Below are positions 34,036 through 47,039 of a DNA stretch of 64,000 nucleotides, piece after piece. The DNA comes from Polytrichum commune. Taxonomy: Eukaryota; Streptophyta; Polytrichopsida; Polytrichales; Polytrichaceae. The translations under genes were made by a program, and so were the position numbers. Where the stretch lies: NCBI GenBank assembly GCA_950295325.1, contig OX485804.1, positions 46,116,429-46,180,428 of the forward strand, read 5' to 3'. The notes below the pieces were generated by a model. The model was given only the letters and a program-made list of their open reading frames with translations, was not told the DNA's origin and ran no database searches. Every line of letters begins with the position of its first letter. The first letter of the stretch is position 1.

Positions 34036-35080
34036 TAGCCCACTTCTCCTAGGATGTGGGACGCGTGATTAGTAAGTTACGAGATGGTTAGCAAATCCAA
34101 TTTGAGATTGTAGCCACTTTCCTTGTAGTTTTTGGAGCTCGTATGGATATCTTATTCATTATGGTATCGAAGGTTATCGTTTTCTTCAAACGGTTAGATG
34201 GGTCCATCCCCCTCCCCTCCCCAATTATGTTGACTATTAAACCTAGAATGGTTATCATATTTTGAGCATCCCAGTAAATCTCTAAAACGAGTGCTTTCAA
34301 CTAAGGTGAACATACATGATTCAAGTCATTTATCTTAAATAGTAACCTATATTTGAGTGGTGAGTTGTTAGGCATGGATCTCAAAATGGATATAAAGAAG
34401 ACATGTGTTTCTGAAGAGAATGGAGTACGCGTTCAAAATGTGCTAATACCATTCTAGGTTCAATAGTTAACATAAATGGGGGAAGCTTACATGGTCGTTT
34501 TATGACTCAACCACGTTTGACTCGAAGAATCATTGGAGCAACAAAGGAGATAGTCAAGGTCCCATGGATTGTTGCGAAAGTATCATATCATGTTTATGGA
34601 TCCAAGAACATTTCTACCTCTTGAATAGAAGTTGAAGAATCATGGCTAGTTGCAAAAACTAATCGTTTAAGACATGTTTACCTTAGGCCATTAGGGAGCT
34701 TTCACATGCTTAAGCATTTAGGGGTTAACATGCCACGATGCATTCGATATAGACTAGACCCCTTGCAAAGATCCCTTACTTGGATAAATGAGATCTAATT
34801 GATCCCTAAGTTACAATAACTTTAACCCTTAAAGACCAAATCAAAACCACCCTGAAAACCATCTCAAACAATTAAGTCCTATTTAGAAGCTCATTAACAA
34901 AACTCAACACCTCTTATGATAGATCTAACCGTACAGTGGGAAGCCTTGAAGACTTTAGACTGTTCACACAAATTTTCAAATGTTATTTTTTTTTCCAAAA
35001 TTGAAAGAACATAATGTAGATATGTATGTTGATATTGTCGGGCAACAATGACTCCTTGGACAAAAATATTGGCCTCGGCC
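34036..35080. other. No gene seen
   Basis: R1-related text at 34,335-34,470 (TATATTTGAGTGGTGAGTTG, ATTCTAGGTTCAATAG). The rest is anonymous. Confidence 0.45.
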
Positions 35081-35083
35081 TTA

Positions 35084-35687
35084 GGGCCGCTTCACACTAT
35101 GGCCGTCCAAGTCGAGAGGCCGTGGGATTGAATTGCCAAACTTTGTTGAGAGTCCAAAGGAATGGGCTGAAAATAACCAATAAAATATAGGAATTGGAGC
35201 CTTCGGTCAGGCATACTGTGAAGCATCTAGACCAAAAGCATAGTGCCAAGCCCAAAGTCCAAACCTTTGGCCATGAACTCCCACGGCCTCTCGACTTGGA
35301 CATGCATAGTGTGAAGCCTCCAAAAGCCAAGTCCAAAGTCCAAAAAGGAAGAAGGAGCATCCCACTTTATTCCTTGCCCAAAACAACCCCTCCAATCTAA
35401 CAGCCAAAATCTTGTCAGTTTTTTTTTTTTTTTTTTTTAAATTATGAAAAAAAATCGACAACATCTCAACCATAGTTCAGGTTTCCATTCCTGTCTGACC
35501 CAAACTTCTTCCGAAAATCCATCGCCTTGGTAAAAAAAACTCCAAAATGTAGGCATTTTGGAGAGCAACGACCTTTGGACTTTGGCCTCTGGTGTGAAGG
35601 GTCAAGAGGCTGAATTCTTAATTTCTTGCAATCTGATTGGTGGAAATCAACGGCCTCTGGACCTTCGGCCATAGTGTGAGGCGGCCC
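35084..35687 (-). mobile_element. PIF/Harbinger-like MITE, family H2 copy 2
   Basis: 604 bp in reverse orientation to 25,653-26,239. TIR GGGCCGCTTCACACTATGGC, inverted at the right end. TTA on both sides (35,081-35,083; 35,688-35,690). Contains a 22-base T run near 35,418. Confidence 0.9.
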
Positions 35688-36089
35688 TTAGAGGTTCCCA
35701 AGGCTGCCACTAATCAGTTGTGCCACTGACATGCATGTGGGATGCAAACCGTGAATCACAAGCACAATCCCAAAAGAGTCTGCCAAAAGAGGCTACTTAG
35801 TGTCTTGGAAAAGCATATCCAAGTGGGTTTATTCATTACGAGGTTTTAAAGCCATTGTTGGAGGTGACTTGAACTACCAAGGAGAAATTTGTGCTACCTT
35901 AATGATCATGATCAATCCGCAACATAGCATTTTTGAGTTGATTTGAAGAGTTTAGTGGAGCCATGGCGACCTAATTGAAGTTGTTAATTTGTGCATAGAA
36001 TTGAAATGCTCCATTGTTGGGGTTCTCTAAGTCTTGAATCGGAGTGAACTATCACCAAAATGATCATTTTCATTTTTAATACCTTGGTG

Positions 36090-36310
36090 CACTCAACTGA
36101 TTATCCCAATTAGTGTGTGTTACGATTTGGAGTCTGCCGTGCTAGAATTGTTTACTGAGAATGTGATGTTTTACCAACGAAGTCATTTATGTTCTATAAT
36201 TGTCCAAACAATCTATTGAACTTTTGTTAGTAAAAATTGAACTCACGAGTAAGACGTTATTGCACTGTTTGAATAGTGACACACATTGATTGGGATAGTT
36301 GGTTGAAATA
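36090..36310. mobile_element. CACT-ended MITE with GATTATCCCAATTAGTG ends
   Basis: The left end CACTCAACTGATTATCCCAA pairs with the inverse of TTGATTGGGATAGTTGGTTGA, and both continue with GTGTGTYAC. The inner motif is shared with 46,188, 49,306 and 53,168. Confidence 0.65.
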
Positions 36311-39300
36311 CATAGTCGTCATAACGATTGCTCTAACAATGTTGGTTAATATCAGGAACTTACATCATGGACCACAAAGTTGCCCCATGTCAAATGGCAT
36401 TTCTCCAAGGTCACACTCTGTGCTTGCACTTCTATGGTCATATTTATGAAAAATGTAAAATTCAAAGCCTTTATGCGTCTCACTAGGTGTAAACCGAATG
36501 TGGACCAAGAGGAGTGACCATGCACCCAAAAACAAATGTGTTGACTATTTTCTATTATATGCCCAAAAGGCTAATTCATTTTTATTTTTTATTTTTTAAT
36601 GTTTTACCTTCACCCCTTCTCCCTCCTTTCTCTTTTCTTAACTGCAATAACATTCAGCAAAAATTTGAGGAAACAAATTAAAATAACATTTCTCTTCCAT
36701 GTTCTTGCGACTTTTGCAGCAAGACCTCTTTTGCCTCTCTCACCGCAAAACTAATTGGACTATGATAGTTGATAATCTATGCTTAAATATAGGCCTTTGG
36801 GGACCTTGGGCTCCATGGTCACTCTTGCATTTTTTTTCCCTTGATGTAAACTAAGGTGGTCTTGAGACAAGTTCAACAACCAATCACAAATTTTAAGGGA
36901 ATCAAGGGACAACTTCATGGTCCATGATGTAAACAACCCCTCAATAACAAAAATCATTCATTGCATGAAGGATGTCAAATTATGCATTTACATCATCTAA
37001 GTTGGATTGTGCATGTTAGGTGGAAGTTACACACACACATGCACATGCACACTTGCACACTTGCACACTTGCACACACACACTTGACATGTGAAAGAAAG
37101 ACGGCATGTATGGGCTCCTAAGCGTCTAAGAGGCCCAACTATTATTAATTTTTCAAGCAAAAAGAAAACGAGTTTATTTGAGCCACATAATTTCATTTTT
37201 AGCTAATCATCTCAAAATTGTCACTATATAAAATTAACTTATTCTTCAAGTGCACTTTTGAAATATGTTAAACACTTTGACGTTAATGAAAGTTTGAGTT
37301 CAAATACAAAAGCTTGGTGCTCTTGGATGCGAATGCATACATTACATTTTGATCATCAATGTCTAGTATCAATACATTTTTATTTTCTCCTTGACACAAG
37401 ACAATATATCTAGATAATAAGGTTTTGAGCATGTAAATAAATAAAATATGATTTCATCTGAACTTGGTGAAGTTCCTTATAGATTGTGTATATGGCCGTA
37501 AATCACACATATACACACACAACATTCAAGGAAGGGACAACCCTAAACCCTAATCATGATTGTTTTTATAACATGAATATTATTTGGCAACACCGACACT
37601 TTGTGTAATGTATCATCAAAGCAGTCTAGCTCGGAAAACACTTTATTAGTTTCACATATTGTAATGATCGATTTTCAAACACTACCACCACACGCAAACT
37701 TGATAAACATGTGAACCTCATTTCTCATCTCACTCAATTTGGATGGTATTGAAATCAACCCCCCCCCCCCACACACACACACAATATTAAATGTCATGGA
37801 TATTCTTCCCTATTTGTTATCAAATGTGAACATAACCAAGCATCAGTTCTTTTTGAGTAAGCTTTGTGAGCCTACAGTTCAATCCACCTATCGAAAGGCA
37901 TGTCCTAAATCATTTTCTCTACCCATATGCAAACAATAAACAACGTGGTGGTGGTGTGGTTGTCACTTTGTAGTTCCCCACTGTTCCAGAAAGTTGGGGG
38001 GAGTCGTGTGTCATATGTATAGGTGCAAAGGACAAGGACGGCATGAGTCCATACTAGTTATCCTATAATAATGGTTTGTGACAGTGACTATATCGTTTTC
38101 ATGTTAGAGCAAACTTTTTTCTTTTTCTTTTTCTTTGAATTTCTTAAGCTTTCATTTAAAGCATTATTGTCCATCTACCAGTCAAAGGTGGGCGACAAAG
38201 TGTGAGTTGCATTTGTTCAGTTTGAGTTCAACAACGTGTTTAAAGTATTGATCTTTGCAATATGTAGGTTCAACATATATTGAATTGTGATATGGGTGTA
38301 AGGATGAAAGATCCTAAACAACATACTAGTGCCGTAGGTAATGAGCATATTCCACATAAATCTATATAATATTGGCAATGCCATGTGCAAATTTTCTTGT
38401 TCTTATTTAAGACCTTTACAAAATTCCACCCGTCGATTCAAAATATATATATTTAAAAATAAAAATAAAATGTTAAAGTTGCTAATCCATACACAATGGG
38501 AGACACGGTGGTGGTGGTGGTGAGGCCATCACCCCACCATTCCCCATCAATCTTGCCTAAAAAGAAGAAGAAAAAGTAAAGAAAAAGGGCCATGTGTCAA
38601 AGATTTGTCTTTAGAAACATACACGTGACAAACAAATGAAGAACAAAACATGGAAAAGGTAGGGGGTTTTCAAATGCAAAACATAACATTATTCATGTTG
38701 TTGTTAATTGTATCATTCTAATCGTATTTAATATTAACCTTCACCCGAATCTCACTCGTTTTTCAGGCCGAATCTACTTACTGACAAACATATGTAAGGT
38801 ATGATTTTAGCACCTTACATTGCATGTTCCTGGCACCACCCAACATGATCATTCAAACGAATAATGTTATGAAGGTGGATATTGTGGTGGTGGTGGTGGG
38901 GGGGAGGCATGATGACAGGTCATGAGGGGCTTGTAAACATGGACATGGACATACATGCATATGGTAGTTACGCACGGCCATGGAGGACACATGGACATGG
39001 ACATATATGGTTTCATGGGTTTATGAGGTCGAGTCCAGTTATGAAACTAATTCATATGCATGGGTGCAGTAGACTGAAACGACACATGCAAACTAGTGAC
39101 AAACGGTAATCGTATGTAGCAATGCACTCAAAATCGAGGTACTAGAATGTTTCATCGGGTTATTGGTTTGAAATTTTGTTCAAGTAGGTTAAGAAGGGGT
39201 TAGAAACATAAGCATTTTAGGGTAGCATGCAGAGAGAGAAGTCAAGGCGGTGGGATGAGTGAGTCACGGATACTTTTTTCCAGGTTTCCAATGCTAGCCA

Positions 39301-39446
39301 TGAAGTTTGAGCAATGATTTCACTAGGGGTTTGGGCCTTCAAGTGCATATGTGTACCTGTGAGCATGGTACACTGGGAATCAGGATAGTGTTCATTGGAA
39401 TACTGTTGTCAATGCTGTGACCTTGTGCGGAAAAGTCCAAAAAGGA
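36311..39446. other. No gene seen; several simple repeats
   Basis: CACACTTGCA decamer repeats at 37,031-37,085; C12 followed by (AC)n at 37,759-37,782; GTG repeats at 38,510-38,521 and 38,884-38,899; CATGGA hexamer repeats at 38,938-39,005. Open frames here are low-complexity. Confidence 0.5.
37759..37770. repeat. Poly-C tract (12) with (AC)n
   Basis: Twelve C followed directly by about six AC units. Confidence 0.95.
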
Positions 39447-39454
39447 GCTAACTT

Positions 39455-39699
39455 CTCGGGGGGTTCACTCCCTCTTATATTTTGCATACACGTGCGTTCG
39501 GGACCTATTTATTGGGGGGTTATTTATCTTGCAGAAAAGACTATTAGGTGATGGTATTTTACATGTAAACATGTTTCATTATTTTAAAATCCCCTATTTT
39601 ACATGTACATTTTTTACAAAATTTATCTACAATGAATATATTGGACCCTATTTTTTTATCGCACGTTGTTCTACGATTTTCGCCAGTGAACCCCCCGAG
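39455..39699. mobile_element. MITE, 245 bp, perfect 8-bp duplication
   Basis: Perfect 15-bp TIR CTCGGGGGGTTCACT, with looser pairing further in (ACGTGCG). Flanked by GCTAACTT on both sides (39,447-39,454; 39,700-39,707). An 8-bp duplication fits hAT or Mutator-like. Confidence 0.85.
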
Positions 39700-39707
39700 G
39701 CTAACTT

Positions 39708-42520
39708 ACAAGACTCAAGTTATCATACACGGCTACATTTCACCTCTACAATCCACCTACCGAAAAGGTAGGGACTAAGGGCCGGTCACTAAGGACTAAG
39801 TGAAGAAGTTCACTTGGTCAAGACTTTTAGGGGAATGGAGCAATCCGATTGGCTGCGAAATGGGTTCTTCACCAACTGGAGTTCATACTACGGCCAAGGC
39901 TATTTTAGCATAGAACTTTAAGCATGGATGAAAATATGAGATGGTTATGAACATGGCAACATTTCTTGCTAAGGGCGTCCTCCAGAGGTCAAGTTTCTTG
40001 AGCAGCCTCAAACTCTTGAACAAGAAACTTGACCTTCAAAGAATTCCAACTTGAGGCATTTGATCTATCTATCTATCTATATTTCCATCTTGTTTGCCAT
40101 GCCAACCATTGTTTCATATAACCTTGTCTTCAGAGTTGAAACTCTTGATAGAACATGCACTTCTTCACCGTAGTCTACCCTAAGTTATACCCTATCTTGA
40201 AACGAGTGGACTCTTAAACATGACAAGGTTTAAGATACTCATATTCACGTCGATGAAAATACCTACCGTGGGTTGTGTGTGTATCTATTTATTTATTTTA
40301 GAAACCAGGGTTACATGGCAGGCCTTAGACACATCATCAACACATGTAAGGTAGATAGATTAGGTTTCAATGAACATTGTTGTGATTTTGCTTTCTTCTA
40401 TTGATATGCTTTGACAACACAATATATGCAATTTGGGAAATGAAAGTTGAATTCTATGTTACACCATTTAGGATTAATAGTTTTAAATCAAAGAGCCATC
40501 TACTTATAATCGTATTCTTAAAAGTTTCTCCTTAAGTCGCAGCGTTGCAACACCAAGCAATTCACATCTGGAGACAAATGACATGGGTCCATGGAGAATT
40601 GCCCAATGTGTTAAGAAGGGTGTACGAGTTTTGGTTATGGTCCAATTGAAATTGACTAGCCCTTTATTATAAGCTTACGGAGCCCAAACCGGTTTGCCAC
40701 CTATGCTATGTCCCGTCACCCTACTTGGCTCAAGCCTTTGGGTAATAAAAGGTTTGGAGTTGGGGGGAGGGAGGTTACTACACTAAATAGTCCTATTAGT
40801 GTGGGTCACAAATGATTAACTTGAACCAATGCAATATGTAAGGGTGTTGTAGTTTATAAATGTTGACCTAGTAACCTGGAGGACGTTTACATAGTATAAC
40901 GTTCGACATCAAAGCTTTACACTCAATAAGACGCTCAACCCCAATTTTCTTTGTAATAGGTGAGGTATGAGAGACATGGCATTGTAAAAAATGAGGACCC
41001 CTTGAGAAAGGAAGCCTGAGTGGGGGGGGGGGGGGCGGGTAGTTGTGACGATGCCATGTCTTGAGGACCTCGCCGCATGCAAAGACCTAGCCATAATTTC
41101 TAGGTGCTTCCACACATAATAGGAAATCATTGTGCTCTATGGGAAAGCCAATGGAAGACTACGTAACACAACATGAAGTGCCATACAATAATAAACAAAA
41201 ATTAAGGCCAGGTCTTGACATATAAGAACCACATTTGGGCTTTGCCCCCCAAGAGGGACCTTATACGCGTGACCTTGGGCCTTACCTATTGCCTTCTACT
41301 CCCTTGGTTTCCCACCCCATTGCTTGTTGCTCCTTGGACATGCTCTCCTACATGTTGCCACCACAAACTCCAAGCTCTTACTTCAATCGGTTGTACCTCC
41401 TATCTCCACCCTTGTTGCCACTCAATGGCATTGGAGTTAGATTTACAATGTATTATTATTATTAAAAAAACATTTGCATTTATTTTATTCTACATTAGCA
41501 TTCATATTGCAAGGAGCAAGTTTTGGTAAGATGTTCAAGGCACATTATGATCATGTAGGCATGATCTTGAGAATACAATTATAGATCAATCTTCAACATA
41601 ATCCTGGACCCAACACAACACAATGTAACAAGTGCTTGGTAATAAGTAGTGTTATGTCATTTATTCCAATGAAAGGCATATTATTTGATAAAAATGTAGC
41701 AAAAAAATTAAAATTAAAATAAGTGAACATAAAACATCATCCAAGGCTAATAGCATATAGTCCAATGTATAAAAAATTGAAGGTTGAATTTCGTTCACTT
41801 TAGAATGAAGAAATCCAACTGTTGTCATGAGGGAAATGGAATACTCATGTATCAGGGCATTTTCTAAATTATTTCGCTAGTTAAGAGATGAGTGATAGTC
41901 CCACTTTGTTTTACACAAGGTTATCAAAATAAAAGTGATCATGTCAAAGTATGGATGAGAAAGTGACAAGTCCTACATGTCTAGAAATAAATAAGTTTTA
42001 GCGGTCACCCATATTTTGTGGCAAGAGCATCATAACAAGTCGTGTCAACATAAAATGAAGGTGATCATGTAAAAAAATAAAATAAAAAATGGTAGTGACT
42101 TCCATGTTAATAATTGTCTAATTGTAGTGAGATATATTTTGGATGAAAGGGCCTTCTTTAACTTGGGATGTTGCCTGACGACCTTAGTTATTTGGATTTC
42201 TGTTCTTTCATTGGACAAATCATTGCCATCTTGCAGCTCCATGAGTCTAAAGTGCAAACTTTACTCACACATGTTTCATGTTTTGGGAAATAAGCCTTTT
42301 TTTCCCCTAGTTCCATTGGTTGTATTATATACATTGATGAAGGTGAAGGTATGCATAACATTAGTCAACACATACCTTTAATTGGGTGGGCCACAAAATC
42401 GTAGGAGCATAATCACAACATCTTACAAACTTTTACACTTCACATTATAGTGTGAGCTTGATGATGTAGGAAGACCCTTACTTTGTTGAGTAATGTTATA
42501 TAAAGTATCCTCGTCAAGTA
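39708..42520. other. No gene seen; one-ended MITE fragment
   Basis: 39,777-39,900 starts after TAA with GGGCCGGTCACTAAGG and has GTTCATACTACGGCC, so it may be half of an H-type MITE. 40,770-40,810 has CACTAAATAGTCCTATTAGT, a CACTA-type end. A 14-base G run lies at 41,022-41,035. Frames at 41,215-42,381 overlap on both strands and are not convincing. Confidence 0.45.
41022..41035. repeat. Poly-G tract (14)
   Basis: Fourteen uninterrupted G. Confidence 0.95.
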
Positions 42521-42522
42521 TA

Positions 42523-43500
42523 CGGTTTGGGGTTTGTGGTGTCTACATAAAGTCATTCATTAGCAAGGTCAAAACGCAACAAACTAACTTATAATAAAAA
42601 AACAACTATTTTTAAAGCATTTGACTTCCATAAATGACATTAAAGACTTGTATTACTCTAATGGACTCCATTGAGAATGAATCAACCCTTAACCTTGTAG
42701 GGGACTTGTTTTTACTAGAGCCCCTTTGTCCATGATAGATGAGTTTACATAGACGCCATAAAAACCAAACTATGATTGTGATGTCTATGTAAACTCATCT
42801 ATCATGGATGAAAGGACTCTTAGTGATAGCACATTTCTTTGCATGATGATGTCCGATTCATTCCAATTGAATCCTGTCATATTCATTTGGGGATTCTTAT
42901 GTTGTTTTGGGAGTCAAATTGTCTTTGATAGGTAGTCATTCATAGGTTGTGAAGTAATTCACTACGTTTCACCTTCCCAATAGATTGGGGTGATGTAGAT
43001 GCTACAATTTCTTAGCCTACATTTATGGCCAAGGATTTTCGGTGTCTATGGAAACTCATCAATTAGGAAGGTGAAAATGCAATGACCTATTCTATACCAT
43101 GACCATGTCTACTTCTAGATAACTCAACACCATAAAAATGGCACAAGACATCCTGAATTAGTCTAGTTGGGTGCAGTGAGAACAAATATGCCCTCAACAT
43201 ATGTGCTCAAAATATAGACACAATCCCAAGTTCAATAATCAACATAATTGGGCGCATATTGTAATCGATAATCCCCTTCAAAACGACTTTTGTATGCCAA
43301 CTTCATTATGAAACTTGAAACAACAACTGCTATCATTTGCAAAGTACACTTCGTGATATTACTTCAGGGTCTCTGACGTTACACCTAGAGTCAAATTGTC
43401 AAAAACACTCCTCGATATGCTATGATATGATTCACTACGTTTTCACCTCCGCAACGGATGAGTTCATGAAGACACCACAAACCCCTAGCCGAACTAAAGT
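42523..43500. repeat. Cluster of one ~58-bp motif in both orientations
   Basis: The motif GGTTTGTGGTGTCTACATAA, then ACTCATCYATTAGGAAGGTG, appears near 42,527, 42,728 (inverted), 42,783, 43,040 and 43,437 (inverted). The pair at 42,729-42,754 and 42,783-42,808 is a perfect 26-bp inverted repeat. GAGTCAAATTGTC...ATTCACTACGTTT is duplicated at 42,911 and 43,389. Likely remains of several nested foldback or TIR elements. Confidence 0.65.
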
Positions 43501-43875
43501 ACCGATGTACACAAGTTTACATGCCACCAAGCCTTTCATATATAACTTCCCATTGGAGAAGAATTAACCTAAGCAAGTGCCATCCTTCCAGTGCTTGACA
43601 AGGATTTCATCAGGGCGAGCCACCGATTCCCTGCAGGTCTAGTCTAGTGTCTAAGCTTCAAAAGTCTATGAATAACAAAGGAAAGTGGTATGAGTCCAAA
43701 GGCAAGGTGCCGGCACATTTGAAGACCAGGTTCTGGCCATGGGAGGCCGAGCTTTGAAATCACCCCAGCCGGCCAGGCAGAGGGCAATTGTGGTGAACAA
43801 ACTTCGGATAATTAATTACTGCTGCTGCTGCAGTGCAACAAGTGTGGAGATGCGAGATTCTCAAGCTGTAACTTA

Positions 43876-44292
43876 GAGCATCCCCACCAGATCGGGTACA
43901 CGCCAAATAGAGTATATAATATTTTATACCTTTGGGGAGCCCTCCATCTTGGGCGGGGCAGCTCATCTTGAGTCAAAGCCCACCAAAGCCTAGGCATACC
44001 CCCGGTATAAATAAGAAGCAATCAATAAGACAACGACACCTATTATCTGACATGGGATAAAGTAGGATATCGGAGTATCGGATATTAAAGTAATCTCTTG
44101 GCAGGCCGGAGGAGGGCCGTTATATGAACCATTTATGGCGGGGGAAGGTCTTTACTATACCCGGGCCAGTTCTAAATTATGGGGGACCGGACATTGGTGG
44201 GGCTCAATTTATGCCAGTACCGCCACCTAAGAACCCGGGATGCCCCATTTTTGGCATTGGCATGCCCCATGCCCGGTCTGGTGGGGACGCTC
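43876..44292 (+). mobile_element. GAGCATCCCC MITE, copy 1 (417 bp)
   Basis: Starts GAGCATCCCCACCAGATCGG; the inverse of the right end is GAGCGTCCCCACCAGACCGG. TTA on both sides (43,873-43,875; 44,293-44,295). This end is common to plant TTA-target MITEs, probably PIF/Harbinger-like. Confidence 0.9.
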
Positions 44293-44329
44293 TTAGGTGT
44301 GGCTTATAGATTGATGTGATGTGTTACGG

Positions 44330-44760
44330 TAGAAAGACCATAACCCGTGAAAATAAGGCGATTCGCATTGAAGATCTGGTCTGACAATCATGAGATAATT
44401 TTTCCAAGATAGACGAGGAGGATTCATGAAGAATGCAAGTTGTTTCATGTTTTTTTGTCTAGTACAAAAAATGCTACAATTTTTCAAAGTGGAAAGTTGT
44501 CCAACCCCCCTACTCATTCACTAGATTCTCCCTACACCGAACACGGTAATCCGCATTTCCATACAGAACATCGCCTAGATCGGTTACCTCGTGAGTACAT
44601 TAACACTTGACTCCCATTGGCTACACTAAGTGTACACGCATTGGAGTTGCCGCCGAGCCATGATCGGTTTTAGAAATCGCACTTCACCATTATGACGGCG
44701 GTCTGGTGCACGGCTAGAGGGTGGTTGACGGGTTATGGTATTTCTGCCTTAGAGCACTTG
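44330..44760 (+). repeat. Dispersed repeat X, pair with 60,160-60,630
   Basis: Shared blocks in order: GTGAAAATAAG, GAATGCAAGTTGTTT, CCCCCTACT, then ATTTCTRCCTTAG. Class unknown. Confidence 0.5.
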
Positions 44761-45149
44761 AATCAACTAAGGTATATTACGTGTTGTTGATGTTGGTGTT
44801 TGATGCCCGGGTGATGTTCTGTACCACCTAACTTTTCAAGGGGAGGGTGAAAACGTTGATTGTTATGTAGAGTCTAGGGATTTTAAAATCAGATTAACAG
44901 CTAAAAATTGCATAATATTAATCAATTTCAGCAAGAATCATGTTTCTTTATGTTGGGTCACTCTTGTAAAATGAATAGAACCAAGGTGGAGTATTGTTCA
45001 TTCTACAAGAGTGAAGATACAAGTTGGGAGTACTTGGGTTCGGTTACCAAGGATATCCAAATACTGAATTTAAAATTATTTGTAATGGTATGTTGGTCGG
45101 CTTGCTAGCCTACTGCGTGAGGTTTGGCATAGAGTAGAGGCGCCCATAA

Positions 45150-45453
45150 CTGATCACTGAAGAGACTTTACGCCAAATTTGGAGAAGTACAAGTTTGTGC
45201 AAATTTTTCCCTTGTAGGAAGACAAAAAATCAAGATGATCGCAATTTTTTTTTGGGTAATTTTATTCCTCAAATTGAAAACATTGTGAACTTTTGAAGCC
45301 AAAAGTTGACCTAAACACATTACCAATGTCTAGAGTTTGCCATATTCACTTAATTTGAGACGAAGTCCTCCTCACTTTAGCACTCGAACCCAGGGACATG
45401 TGCCATGGCACTTTCGATTCCTTGATAATACCATAACCAAAGTTGGAGACTTA
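45150..45453 (-). repeat. Dispersed repeat S, pair with 58,545-58,850; SINE-like
   Basis: About 270 bp matches 58,576-58,850, including GAAGCCAAAAGTTG and GTCTAGAGTTTGCCA. Read on the minus strand it has GGTTATGGTATT and, about 45 bp on, CTGGGTTCGAGTGC, spaced like pol III A and B boxes. A tRNA-derived SINE is possible. The shared flank into the next MITE argues instead for a larger duplicated unit. Confidence 0.45.
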
Positions 45454-45570
45454 GGGTTAGTTTTCATGTAGGTCGCTTTGCCCACCAAATTCTAGTGGAA
45501 ATGTAGATTCCACGTGGTGTCATCTACATTTCCACTAGAATGGGCAAGCAACCTACATGGAAACTAACCC
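45454..45570. mobile_element. Foldback MITE, 117 bp, TTA duplication
   Basis: Ends GGGTTAGTTTTCATGTAGGT and its inverse ACCTACATGGAAACTAACCC, with an inner palindrome TCTAGTGGAAATGTAGAT. TTA on both sides (45,451-45,453; 45,571-45,573). Almost the whole element can fold into one hairpin. Confidence 0.85.
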
Positions 45571-45573
45571 TTA

Positions 45574-46187
45574 GAAATCGTGAACCCTTTAGATTCCTAA
45601 CGGAGTCTTGATCGGGAATAGGTGGTTATGCTCTATGCATAGCCAGTCACGACATACGGGTTTGTGTTAGAGTAAAAGGTAGCAAGGACTGTAAGGTTGA
45701 GGTATCTATAGCCGATAAAATAAGAGAGTTTGCATTTCTTTTAGGAGGAGTAATACCATGGAATTATTTTTCTTGTAAAGAGAGACAAATCTAAAGAGAA
45801 TGCAATTTTTAGTTATTTTTATTTTTCATGAATATGGATACTACTACAAATTTTGCAACGATAAAGTTAGGGTAACACATAGTTGATATATGGGTTAACC
45901 CATACCTACTCATCTAAATCCTAATTCTTGGCTGCAATAGTTGTTAAAAACTCTTATGAGGGTAATCAATCACAAGCCGCTGCCACATAAACCTTAACAT
46001 TGTTTTGCCTAAAAGAAATATAGATCTTATCCATGTTGGCATTACATGACCTTAGTGAAGTGGTTAAATGGACCTGGTCGACTATGAATACCTCCACCTT
46101 ACTTGGTATGATTCATTGTCTACAAATAGGGTACCCCATTTGGAAAAGAGATTGACCTACTATACATTAGAAATATTATGCGGTTTA
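45574..46187. other. No gene seen
   Basis: Anonymous AT-rich DNA. Confidence 0.4.
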
Positions 46188-46682
46188 CACTACATTGATT
46201 ATCCCATTTAGTGCATGTGGTATTAATTCGCGAAACACTCACTATTTTGCCAACTCTCAAAATTAACGAGGGCTGAATTCTTTACTTAGTGATATTCAAT
46301 TCATAAATACATGCTCACTTACCATACATTTCAAGGAAACTAGTGTGTGCTCTAAGATGTTTGTAGAATGCATAATTTACTTTGGTGATCTCATAGACTC
46401 TTCTTCTTCTTCTTCTCCTCTTTGGTCGCCACTCACTCTTGAGACAACTCCTAACACTAACCAACTTGGTGTCTACCATGTATGCATGCAAGTATGTGCA
46501 CCACAAGCTTTCAAATTCTTTCAAACACCGGCCCTCAAGTGTGCCCAATGGGTGAAGAAAATTTATCCGAGAAGCCCAAACCAATATTCCTCTAAGGTGT
46601 GACATTACCTTCATATTGGCAAGATTAGCAATGAACATTGTGGGTAACAAAACTTGTCAAGAATTTGAGGTTTGGGGATTGA

Positions 46683-46696
46683 GGGGGGGGGGGGGG
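46683..46696. repeat. Poly-G tract (14)
   Basis: Fourteen uninterrupted G. Confidence 0.95.
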
Positions 46697-47039
46697 ATGC
46701 CATTATGTATTGAATGTGACATAATATTGATGTGAATCTAGGCGGAGACTTAATGCCAATTTGCAAGGGACGTAGGGTGAAAACTTTACATGTTGTTTCT
46801 TATTTCCACAACATCTAAACACAGCTTTAATTTATTTCCCGAACACTCTTCTTCTCAATTACCTTCTCATAATTGCTTGACATGTGGCTTACCTACATGG
46901 TTGAATAATGTTGCACATTTCAATATAATACGTACATCATGTTCATGCTTATAGAAGACTGTGAGTCAAATTTTTGGCCAAATAGTTTAACTAAGAGCGG
47001 ATAGTGAAAGATGGATGAGATAACATTCTAGTAGATGAA

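Noticed and set aside
46315-46650. 111-codon minus-strand frame with an arginine run
   Set aside because: The arginine run is a CTT microsatellite read in reverse; nothing else in it looks conserved, and it lies at the end of a CACTA-like element.
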